This document shows, one piece after another, positions 39,728 through 46,752 of a stretch of DNA of 64,000 nucleotides. A program made the position numbers and the translations under genes. Position 1 is the stretch's first letter. Each line of letters starts with the position of its first letter. The notes under the pieces were generated by a model that was given only the letters and a program-made list of their open reading frames with translations, had not been told where the DNA came from and made no database searches. The stretch is taken from the NCBI RefSeq assembly GCF_024124545.1, contig NZ_JAMXSF010000020.1, positions 1 to 64,000 of the forward strand, given 5' to 3'. The DNA is from Pseudoalteromonas sp. XMcav2-N (GTDB lineage: Bacteria; Pseudomonadota; Gammaproteobacteria; Enterobacterales; Alteromonadaceae).

Positions 39728-41341
39728 CTAAGCCAACTCAGGAGACATTTCATGTAATAGAAATACATCCTTACCACACAGCTTCTTGGAGGTAATCCCT
39801 TGTGCTTTACAGTGCTTTACTAGCTTCTCAGCCTCGACTATCTGCACGTCATCATCGTTATAAGAGATCCCCATAAAGTAGCCAAACCACGGCTCCAGAC
39901 CGAGCGCATAGACATATACCTCATTCGCACCAAACGCTTCTGCAATCGCCGAAGCTGCGGTAAAGTCCGAGCCGTTGAAACGTCGGCTCTGATTTTCCTC
40001 GTCACTGATAGTTCGAGTTAGCAATGGTCCGTACAGCCACTTCAAAGGCCCGCCTTTACACTCCATGCCAATAAACAACATATCCACATCTCCGATTTCC
40101 CGGTGCAGGTGGTCAAACAGTTTAGGTTCAATGTTAGATGAATCGGCAGCGCACAGAATTTTCTTCCCCTGCACAGAGACAAGCCAGGCGCTCTTACTTC
40201 GGATACTGACATCTGCGTGTTCTCCAAAGAAAGGGATGGCCTGAATGAAGCCATTCATAAACCCGAATTTATCGAGATCTTCACACTCAATCACTTGCTC
40301 AAAACCAAGCTGATTCAGCATTAACTTAATGGACGGATCTGGCAAAAAACCACTATTGCTTTTCGGGACCAGCACAGTCTTAATTTTGTGACGTAACTGA
40401 ACCAAAGTTTCAATACACACATGATCCATGTGCGTATGCGTCAGCAGGACATAATCTACACGCTCAGGTAAGTCTCTGAAGGTTATTTTATTGTCATGTT
40501 CATCATTGCGATACGCGATGACGGGGTCAACCAATACATTTACCGTATCGCTTTCTACCATAATACCCGCATGACCAAGATAGCTGACTCTTACTTCCCC
40601 CTGTGCAACGGGTTGATGACGAGACCCGCCATCCTCCGTAAAGAGTGATTTAAAATCAAGCCCCCCTTCAAGCTCAGCCCCTGCAAACAGACGCTCTATC
40701 TCAGACATCTCAGCCCCTGTATCGCGCATTTTGAACAGTTCACTCACAAAAGTTGAGTTAAGGGGTACTGAAACGTGTAAATGGTTTTGATCTGCTAATC
40801 TGGGGGTACTCAAAACAAACGGCCGTTGATCACTTTGTAAGTTCCCCAGACTGATTGCCTGAGCTTCTTCCCTGTAAAAAGGACTACGGTAGAGTAAGCT
40901 TTCGATAAAACGAAAAGAAGGTTGATTGTTTAGGTCATAATGCAACTCGACATAACCCCGAAGTATTTCTGGGATTTGCTCATAAAGGGGCTCCATGGAA
41001 CACCCTTTTGCCTGATTCATTAGCAGCTCGTTGAGTGTCTTAACGGCCTTTGAAAACTCGATAAGTTCAGCATGTTCAGAAGTAGAACGATCTATGATTT
41101 TCTGGACTGTCTGTGCAGAATCCGCTGATAAATTCATCAAAGAACTGCCGACCATCGCCTTACTCGCCGCACTTAACTCATGGATTTTAGCATTCGCAAC
41201 AAACGATTTCATAACACGCAAGTGATGGTTTGCCAGGTTCATTGCAGCTGTAGCCGGCGACAATAAATAGGGCCACATGTACCAATTATTAAACAAAGGC
41301 TCAAAATACACATCTTCTCGTAAAAAATACTTTTTATTCAT
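39728..41341 (-). CDS. CmlA-like diiron beta-hydroxylase of carrier-bound amino acids
   Basis: 537 residues, matching the length of CmlA from the chloramphenicol pathway (about 530), with a large N-terminal region (1-245) followed by a metallo-beta-lactamase fold. The metal motif HTHMDH is at 302-307, with Glu374 (FFGEHAD) and Asp400 (CAADSSN). All fall at a constant three-residue offset from the CmlA ligands as I recall them. CmlA enzymes use a diiron site to beta-hydroxylate an aminoacyl group tethered to a PCP. The best candidate here is the aromatic residue of the three-module synthetase; others are possible. An ordinary MBL hydrolase would lack this N-terminal region. The gene lies 9 bp after the MetA-like gene. 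The ATG is preceded by GAGC. Confidence 0.86.
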   Translation of the reverse strand: MNKKYFLREDVYFEPLFNNWYMWPYLLSPATAAMNLANHHLRVMKSFVANAKIHELSAASKAMVGSSLMNLSADSAQTVQKIIDRSTSEHAELIEFSKAVKTLNELLMNQAKGCSMEPLYEQIPEILRGYVELHYDLNNQPSFRFIESLLYRSPFYREEAQAISLGNLQSDQRPFVLSTPRLADQNHLHVSVPLNSTFVSELFKMRDTGAEMSEIERLFAGAELEGGLDFKSLFTEDGGSRHQPVAQGEVRVSYLGHAGIMVESDTVNVLVDPVIAYRNDEHDNKITFRDLPERVDYVLLTHTHMDHVCIETLVQLRHKIKTVLVPKSNSGFLPDPSIKLMLNQLGFEQVIECEDLDKFGFMNGFIQAIPFFGEHADVSIRSKSAWLVSVQGKKILCAADSSNIEPKLFDHLHREIGDVDMLFIGMECKGGPLKWLYGPLLTRTISDEENQSRRFNGSDFTAASAIAEAFGANEVYVYALGLEPWFGYFMGISYNDDDVQIVEAEKLVKHCKAQGITSKKLCGKDVFLLHEMSPELA

Positions 41342-41350
41342 AATGTTGCT

Positions 41351-42190
41351 CTATGCTGATATTCTTGTTGAATTGTTGACCAGAGACAATTCTTTACGCG
41401 ACTTCTGAGTGCGCACTTTCTCAAGCCAATATTTAAATAAAATCACGGAAAATGGTCGCCAGCTGTCAGATCTGTTATTGATTTCAACGCCTGCTGGTTT
41501 AGGAGTGTGCGGATCCATCGCCAAATCCCGCTGCCACTCATTAAATAACCTGTCTTTACCATATTCAGGATGGGCAATGGAGAACAGATTAATACCATTG
41601 TGCGATTCCAAAATCGCGTGTTCAATTTGACTATTCTGCCGAGCTATCACCCTGAGTTGGTGTTGCTCTGTTAAACGGCTGACATCCTGGGCATCAAAGC
41701 GAGCTTGAATACTAAAGGGTAATTGGACTGAGCATTGCTCTGACAGTGCAGACGACCATTGAGGGTCACATTGTAAGTTAAATACGCCAAACTCTTTATC
41801 ACTGAGCAACTCCCGGTTGATTCCGTACAGCTCTCCAAGCGCCAGTGCCCCCCAGCAAATAGCAAATACCGGCAACTGCTGTTCAAGTGCTTCCTTTAGA
41901 AATGGCGACAACTCTTGCCAGAATGTGACCTGCGCATAGGGAATGGTTTCGAAAGGCGCACCACTTAATATCAGACAATCCATGTCAGGCAAGACCTGAT
42001 CAATGAACTGATAATGTTCATTGATGAACTCAGCTGGCACATTCTTATATGCTTTCGACCTTAATCTGAGCCCATGCAACTGAAAGTTGTCATCACTGCA
42101 TTGCAACACATTTTGCATTTCTTCATGATAGTCTTGCGTATCAGGCATCAGATTGATGAAACCAATTTTAAGGTGTTTGTTATTTTTCAT
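41351..42190 (-). CDS. MetA-like homoserine O-acyltransferase
   Basis: 279 residues, somewhat shorter than housekeeping MetA (about 310). Family features: N-terminal INLMP; LSGAP near 75-79; the nucleophile Cys112 in FAICWGALAL; the His207-x-Glu209 pair in AHPEY; SWRPF near the C terminus where MetA has SWR. MetA transfers a succinyl or acetyl group to the homoserine hydroxyl. Its place inside an NRPS operon suggests supply of an activated C4 precursor or O-acylation of a related hydroxy amino acid; this is inference. The C-terminal 25 residues (KSRKELSLVNNSTRISA region) look unlike MetA. The gene sits 24 bp after the dehydrogenase gene. The ribosome site is weak (GTGAGC). Confidence 0.85.
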   Translation of the reverse strand: MKNNKHLKIGFINLMPDTQDYHEEMQNVLQCSDDNFQLHGLRLRSKAYKNVPAEFINEHYQFIDQVLPDMDCLILSGAPFETIPYAQVTFWQELSPFLKEALEQQLPVFAICWGALALGELYGINRELLSDKEFGVFNLQCDPQWSSALSEQCSVQLPFSIQARFDAQDVSRLTEQHQLRVIARQNSQIEHAILESHNGINLFSIAHPEYGKDRLFNEWQRDLAMDPHTPKPAGVEINNRSDSWRPFSVILFKYWLEKVRTQKSRKELSLVNNSTRISA

Positions 42191-42214
42191 GGGCTCACAC
42201 TTGCGAAATTATTG

Positions 42215-43252
42215 TCATGTTGGTTGATAAAAGTCGGTTACATCCAGATATGGCGCAAGCACCTTGACGACTTCCTCGTCCAGAGGGATACCTTGCTCGT
42301 GGCGTTGCACCTGAGCCTGATGCTCTTTGTCACCAGGTACAAGCACCTGCTGTGCTTCCAGCGCGCGACTCCTTCTGATCTCAGCCATTAGCGTGCTTAA
42401 TCTCGCCCTGAAACGGGACTCATCCAGAAATGCATTGACCTTAATCGCAATAAAAAAATGACCAACCTGTCGAGGGGTGTCGAATGGCTCTGTAAACAGG
42501 TGAGACAGCTCTGTATCCGTTGGCATATCAGCAAGTAATGCAGACAATATCTGGACCAAAGTTGCAATGCCTTGCCCTTTATAGCCGCCTAAAGGTTTTA
42601 AAATGACATTGTTTAATGTGGCATGATCAATGCCATTTACCACCCAATGCTGCGGCAACGGGAGGCCATGGGCCAAGTGTTGCTTCACCTTTGAAAACGC
42701 AATTTGGCTGGTTGCCATATCGAGATGGAAGTACTCATCCCCTTGTGCCCTGATACAACAGGCGAGAGGGTTGGTCCCTAACACCTTTGAGCAGCCAAGG
42801 TCTGGTGCCATTAATGCATCTGCATTACTAAAACTAAGTCCTATCAAGCCCTGCTGAGCAGCGAGAAATGAAAAATATCCTGCAGCGCCAAAGTGATTCG
42901 AGTTCCCAACAGATACGGCGCCTATTCCAAACGTATTCGCCTTTTCCACTGCCAGATTCATAGCTCGATGTCCCGCCAGTATTCCCAGTGCTCCATCCGC
43001 ATCTAGCCTTGATGTGGCAGGCAGATGGGCTGACTCAGTCATATTGGCCCGCCTGTTAGCACGCCCACCTTGTAACTCTCTGAGGTAAGTTGGTAACAAG
43101 GCAATACCGTGGGTGTCAACACCGCGCACAGAAGCAAACAGCAAACTATCTGCCACAATGCCTGCATCTGTGGGGGGGAGATCGTACTGTTTCAGGCAAC
43201 GGACAACGGCATTGTGCAGTATCTCGGGGGTTGCATGGTAAGGGATTCGCAC
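42215..43252 (-). CDS. Ldh2/malate dehydrogenase-family 2-hydroxyacid dehydrogenase
   Basis: 345 residues, typical of the Ldh2/YlbC/ComC family of NAD(P)-dependent dehydrogenases that interconvert 2-hydroxy and 2-oxo acids. Signatures: RGVDTHGI near residues 43-50 carrying the catalytic His; GNSNHFGAAGYF; SNADALMAPDLG; GTNPLACCIRA; PLGGYKGQG. The start is GTG at 43252, overlapping the aminotransferase stop by one base (TAGTG), with AGGAG upstream. In this operon it sits between an aminotransferase and an HPPD-like protein. It could oxidise a 2-hydroxy acid to the 2-oxo acid that the aminotransferase uses, taking the place of the FMN enzyme Hmo of hydroxyphenylglycine pathways. That role is inferred, and other hydroxy acids are possible. 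Confidence 0.88.
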   Translation of the reverse strand: MRIPYHATPEILHNAVVRCLKQYDLPPTDAGIVADSLLFASVRGVDTHGIALLPTYLRELQGGRANRRANMTESAHLPATSRLDADGALGILAGHRAMNLAVEKANTFGIGAVSVGNSNHFGAAGYFSFLAAQQGLIGLSFSNADALMAPDLGCSKVLGTNPLACCIRAQGDEYFHLDMATSQIAFSKVKQHLAHGLPLPQHWVVNGIDHATLNNVILKPLGGYKGQGIATLVQILSALLADMPTDTELSHLFTEPFDTPRQVGHFFIAIKVNAFLDESRFRARLSTLMAEIRRSRALEAQQVLVPGDKEHQAQVQRHEQGIPLDEEVVKVLAPYLDVTDFYQPT

Positions 43253-44556
43253 TAAGCTCGCTCCTGTCTGTCAATTCGCAGTTTTTGGGCTGCCAGCTTT
43301 TCTATGATGTAGCGTGACAAACGCTCGACCCCCAACACAATCTGATCACGGTCCAGGTTGCTAAATGCCAGACGTACACAGTTATCAAACTGGTTATCCT
43401 GAGCAAAATAAGACATGGGCATGCAGATGACCTGATGGTGTTGTGCACACTGAGCCACATCCTGCGAATTAAACTTGAACGGTAGGGTTAACTTTAAAAA
43501 GAATCCGCCTGCCGGTATATTCCAGCTTACCTGATCTCGATAATCCGCAAAAAACCTCTCAAGTGCCGCGACCAGGGTGTCTCGATTGTCTAGGTAGGTT
43601 TTGCGAGGCTGCACCACTAGCGACTCAACGGAACACTGATTATCGAGCAGCACCCCGCCCAGGATCGCTTGAGTGATCTGGGATGTATTGACCGACAAAT
43701 AGCTTTTTAGGGAGGATAATTTATCTGACAGGGCCTGTTGTCGCTGCACATCACCTAAAAAGTGAGGAGGCAGTATCAAATATCCAATTCGAATTGCCGG
43801 ACAGAGTGTTTTTGCATAGGTGCCAAGGTAGATTACACACCCAGACTCATCTAGTTGATAGAGTGCGGGTTTTGGCTCACCATTGTATTGAAACAATCCA
43901 TATGGGTTGTCTTCTAGTATTGCGACATCATATTTACTACAGAGTTCGAGTATCTGTTGCCTGGCCTGTAAACTAAGCTGAAGCCCAGATGGATTATCAA
44001 AATCTGGCATCAAATAAAAGGCCCGAGGTCGTTTTTTGTCTGCTATTAGCGCTTCAATTTTAACACCCAATGTCTGAAGTAACTGTGCTTCATGATGGTA
44101 ATCGACGGAACATACCTCAATATCGAGTACGTCAGCGAGGCCGGTTATACCGATATAAGTCGGATTGCAAACTAACAGAACATCATCCGGTTCCCGACAC
44201 AAGGAAAGTAAGCACAATGCCATTGCTTCCTGGCAGCCATTGGTGATGATAATATCTTTATCACAACAATTTATTCCTTGGTCTTTGCGAACTTGCTCAG
44301 CAATTAACTCGTTGACCACGCCATTGGTTTTTCCATACTGACTAATAAGTTGCTCTGCGCGTTGATAAGATATGCCCTGTTTCACTGAAAAGTGCTCAAT
44401 GAACTTTGCTGCACTCTCTAACCATCTCTGTATATTAAAGTGCTTGTCAGTTGGTCGACCGGAAGCAAAAGAAATAGCCTCTGGATAACGGTAAGAAATT
44501 TCGTTAAGAAAATTCATGACATCGACTTCAGCTTCGCGCGATGTAAATTGATTCAT
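43252..44556 (-). CDS. HpgT-like PLP aminotransferase, fold type I
   Basis: 434 residues of the class I/II aminotransferase family. Visible: the N-terminal stretch VMNFLNEIS-YRYPEAISF-ASGRP typical of HpgT/MppQ-type transaminases; TNGCQEAM; a PDFDNPSG block; EDNPYG; and the PLP-lysine motif TYAKTLCPAIRIGY. HpgT makes (hydroxy)phenylglycine from the matching glyoxylate in glycopeptide-type pathways. A general aromatic or branched-chain transaminase, or the DNA-binding-less part of a MocR-like protein, cannot be excluded; no helix-turn-helix is present. ATG with GAGAG upstream; 24 bp after the VOC gene, one-base overlap with the next gene. Confidence 0.88.
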   Translation of the reverse strand: MNQFTSREAEVDVMNFLNEISYRYPEAISFASGRPTDKHFNIQRWLESAAKFIEHFSVKQGISYQRAEQLISQYGKTNGVVNELIAEQVRKDQGINCCDKDIIITNGCQEAMALCLLSLCREPDDVLLVCNPTYIGITGLADVLDIEVCSVDYHHEAQLLQTLGVKIEALIADKKRPRAFYLMPDFDNPSGLQLSLQARQQILELCSKYDVAILEDNPYGLFQYNGEPKPALYQLDESGCVIYLGTYAKTLCPAIRIGYLILPPHFLGDVQRQQALSDKLSSLKSYLSVNTSQITQAILGGVLLDNQCSVESLVVQPRKTYLDNRDTLVAALERFFADYRDQVSWNIPAGGFFLKLTLPFKFNSQDVAQCAQHHQVICMPMSYFAQDNQFDNCVRLAFSNLDRDQIVLGVERLSRYIIEKLAAQKLRIDRQERA

Positions 44557-44580
44557 AAGAGTTGCTCTCTTGTGCTGCGC

Positions 44581-45063
44581 TTAAAATTCATCATGCCTTT
44601 CAAGTTGATTGAATAGTTGATGGACACTTTCTTCCTGAAAACCCGTCTCGCCCGTTCTTTGTATGAGTTCATACATCATTCCATCACATTCGTTTCGTCT
44701 CGAGAATATCTGCTTCAACCCCTGACCATTGATTACATCAGTACTAAAACTCATGCCTTTTTCAGCAAGTGCCGCAGCACTTCTTTCAAGGTCGTCGACT
44801 TCGAAAGCGACATGCTGTACACCTTGTCCATAGCGCTCTATATATCTGCATACCTGAGAATTTTCGTCCGTGCCCTGGATAAGTACAATGCTAAAAGCAC
44901 CGGCATCGAGAACACAGGAGCGCATCCCACTGCTTACGCCTTTGGTTACTCGTGTTTCAATGACTTTCATACCCAAAATATCTTGGTAATACTGCATGGT
45001 ACTATCAAGATCACGAACAGCAACGGCAATATGATCCAGACGTTTAAATGTGTTTTGTTCCAT
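44581..45063 (-). CDS. Single-domain VOC protein, HPPD/HmaS-like
   Basis: 160 residues of the vicinal-oxygen-chelate fold, first gene of the operon. It resembles the C-terminal domain of 4-hydroxyphenylpyruvate dioxygenase and 4-hydroxymandelate synthase: LDHIAVAV at the start, GVQHVAFEVDDL in the middle, YELIQRTGETGF and a LFNQLE tail at the end. The two His (DHI, QHV) and the Glu (YEL) match the Fe(II) ligands of HPPD. True HPPD/HmaS have two VOC halves (about 350-380 residues); only one is present here, so a dimer may form the site. A methylmalonyl-CoA epimerase-like or other VOC enzyme is the alternative. ATG at 45063 follows GGAG at a good distance; the in-frame ATG at 45096 has none. 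Confidence 0.83.
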   Translation of the reverse strand: MEQNTFKRLDHIAVAVRDLDSTMQYYQDILGMKVIETRVTKGVSSGMRSCVLDAGAFSIVLIQGTDENSQVCRYIERYGQGVQHVAFEVDDLERSAAALAEKGMSFSTDVINGQGLKQIFSRRNECDGMMYELIQRTGETGFQEESVHQLFNQLERHDEF

Positions 45064-45111
45064 AAAAGTAACTCCAATTAAAGTATTCAATAACAAAAAA
45101 GTTCTTCATAT

Positions 45112-45123
45112 CTCACGCGTGAG
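45112..45123. promoter_or_regulatory. Perfect 12-bp palindrome CTCACGCGTGAG
   Basis: Self-complementary over all 12 bases, 49 bp upstream of the first operon gene and just downstream of the tentative promoter. The position suits an operator. The binding protein is unknown. Confidence 0.5.
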
Positions 45124-45147
45124 TAGTTTTATCTGAATTTATTTTCA

Positions 45148-45176
45148 TTTAAAATCAATAGATTAAGACCTATCAA
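45148..45176 (-). promoter_or_regulatory. Possible sigma-70-type promoter
   Basis: On the minus strand TTGATA (45176-45171), a 17-base spacer, then TTTAAA (45153-45148). The -35 is good and the -10 weak. The region is AT-rich, so chance matches are likely. Confidence 0.3.
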
Positions 45177-45399
45177 CGAATTGAGTTTCGTAACACTTAA
45201 ATACATAGGCCACTATGCAGTAGACAAAAGCGTTTGAACAGCGGACCGAATACTGGCAATAAAACAAAAGCACACAATCTACAATGCCTGCATTGATACA
45301 CTGTCAGATTCCCCAATAAAGAAACGTTGCAGATGCAAAGGATTGGTAACGGAGAAATGCGCTACTTTTTTGTATTATGGAACATGACTTTTTGTCTTC

Positions 45400-45418
45400 A
45401 CGACATAGACTATGTCGT
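45400..45418. promoter_or_regulatory. 19-bp dyad ACGACATAG-A-CTATGTCGT
   Basis: Perfect 9-base arms around a single central base, about 340 bp upstream of the first operon gene. Length and symmetry suit a dimeric regulator such as a LuxR-, TetR- or GntR-type protein. No matching regulator gene lies in the window. No T-run follows, so it does not look like a terminator. Confidence 0.55.
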
Positions 45419-45613
45419 AAAATATGCATATATTTTCTGGCAGCCTATAGCTAATTCAATTGAATGTCAAATTAAGGGACGAACAACACTCCCCCAAATA
45501 AGGAACATAATAAATTGAATATGCTAAACTTTTGCCCTACAAAATCTCAGATTCGGCCCTAAGCCAGGGTTTTACCTTCCCATCTCAGTCAGCCGGCCCA
45601 AGTTACAGCGCCT

Positions 45614-45985
45614 TTAAATAAGATTAAATGCCACACAGGCTGTGCCCTGATGATATTTCAGCTGCCATTTATCACCCTCTAACACCCAGACCGAACAACG
45701 CTGCGCAAAATCGGACGCCTTACCCTCTTTATCGACCAGCGCAGATTGGTAACGTAATAAATGGACGCCCGGAGCCAATTCATTGCAGTGATAATTTTGC
45801 GAATGCACGCTCAATTTTGACGGCGTTTCGTTGCCCATCATGGCAACAATAGAATCAAAGTTATAGCAGGTGCCCGACATACCCACCTCAGAAAAATCGA
45901 CATGTAGCAAGCGCTCTATGGCGGTGCGGTTTTGCCTTGTTTCATACTGGTGTAACGCTATTTCCTGTGCAATTAAAATATCCAT
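45614..45985 (-). CDS. NTF2-like (SnoaL/DUF4440-type) small protein
   Basis: 123 residues. The pattern of an N-terminal helix (DILIAQEIALHQYETRQN), then LLHVDFSEVG, and strand pairs ending in RCSVWVLEGDKWQLKYHQGT matches the cone-shaped NTF2-like fold of DUF4440 proteins. Those are cytoplasmic and include enzymes and ligand binders; the role here is unknown. ATG at 45985 has AAGG 7 nt upstream. GTG at 46006 is also open but its AGGTGA lies too close. It follows the membrane-protein gene by 47 bp and is probably cotranscribed with it. Confidence 0.75.
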   Translation of the reverse strand: MDILIAQEIALHQYETRQNRTAIERLLHVDFSEVGMSGTCYNFDSIVAMMGNETPSKLSVHSQNYHCNELAPGVHLLRYQSALVDKEGKASDFAQRCSVWVLEGDKWQLKYHQGTACVAFNLI

Positions 45986-46032
45986 ATTACTGCCTTGTGT
46001 ACTCACCTCACCTGTTTACTTATTAACATAAT

Positions 46033-46437
46033 TTAAGCACTTCGGGTAAAATTTTGACTTACATCAGAAAAAAAACATAGACTCAGGATAATGCCTGTTA
46101 GCATGCCTTCAACCGCAAATAGTGCATCCTGAGCACTGGAGGACACAAAAAAGTCTGAACCAAAGAACCCGAGTAAGTAGACTGCGGGCATGCTCACAGC
46201 ATAGACCCAACGTCCAATGTTAGAGAAGGTAAGTAAAGACACACTAGCAGCTAATCCTGCAATGGATAGAAAACCGATAACCCAGTCCAGTACCGTCAAT
46301 GCTGTTTGCTGAGTGTGCGCCTCATATTCGGCTAGCAATGGAGGTAAATCTGGCGAACTGAAGACTGCATGAAGGAGGGTAATAACCAAGGTCAACCAAC
46401 TCATTAGTACTATTGTCCTGAAAATACTCACACTCAT
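46033..46437 (-). CDS. Small membrane protein, four predicted helices
   Basis: 134 residues, family not recognised. Four hydrophobic segments are visible: about 7-26, 48-68, 75-97 and 105-123, separated by short polar loops. ATG at 46437 follows GAGG at a suitable distance. The layout recalls small integral proteins annotated only as hypothetical in Alteromonadales. It lies between the 63-residue gene and the NTF2-like gene; no link to peptide synthesis can be shown. Confidence 0.7.
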   Translation of the reverse strand: MSVSIFRTIVLMSWLTLVITLLHAVFSSPDLPPLLAEYEAHTQQTALTVLDWVIGFLSIAGLAASVSLLTFSNIGRWVYAVSMPAVYLLGFFGSDFFVSSSAQDALFAVEGMLTGIILSLCFFSDVSQNFTRSA

Positions 46438-46518
46438 ATTGCATCCTCTGCGTATTCTGTTTTTCTACAATTAAGTCGATTATAAAGAAAACCCAAAACA
46501 GGTCCAGCGTTGATTTAA

Positions 46519-46710
46519 TCAACAATTTGATTCGCCGGGCACGCAGAGAAACAAGTATTGAACGCGACCCGGCTGCAACCTGATCTCAGTTATACCAATT
46601 TGCTTAATTAAGTGTTCTATTTTGAGGCGAGAAAATATCGTCGATAACGAGGCAAAAATTTCGCTATTTGGTTGTTCTAAATGAGAAATTTTTAACACTG
46701 TTAGTGACAT
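46519..46710 (-). CDS. 63-residue hypothetical protein
   Basis: Not recognised. Supported mainly by a near-perfect ribosome site (AAGGAGCAAAT before ATG 46710) and by lying 42 bp after the peptidase gene on the same strand. The sequence starts MSLTVLKISHLEQ, has an amphipathic middle (FSRLKIEHLIKQIG) and ends GESNC. No signal peptide or membrane segment. A small accessory or modulator protein is possible. Confidence 0.55.
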   Translation of the reverse strand: MSLTVLKISHLEQPNSEIFASLSTIFSRLKIEHLIKQIGITEIRLQPGRVQYLFLCVPGESNC

Positions 46711-46752
46711 ATTTGCTCCTTCAAATTGAACAGGTATTAAGTGAAATTGGTA

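Larger units (their letters stand above)
45064..45613 (-). promoter_or_regulatory. Probable control region of the lipopeptide operon (550 bp, no gene)
   Basis: No convincing coding frame on either strand; the 63-codon plus frame at 45327-45518 has no ribosome site or recognisable domain. The region holds a 12-bp palindrome, a 19-bp dyad and a possible promoter. It is the only sizeable gap in front of the nearly 45-kb operon, so its main promoter should be here. Confidence 0.6.

Noticed and set aside
39728..41341. Ordinary metallo-beta-lactamase or lactonase (resistance or quorum quenching)
   Set aside because: The long N-terminal region and the CmlA-like spacing of metal ligands fit an NRPS hydroxylase much better.
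45064..45096. Longer start for the VOC protein
   Set aside because: The extra 11 residues precede the family's start and lack a ribosome site, while ATG 45063 has GGAG.
45327..45518. Plus-strand 63-codon frame in the control region
   Set aside because: No ribosome site, no recognisable domain, and it runs through the 19-bp dyad.
46322..46525. 67-codon minus frame overlapping the membrane-protein gene
   Set aside because: It is out of frame with a better supported gene and lacks a ribosome site.
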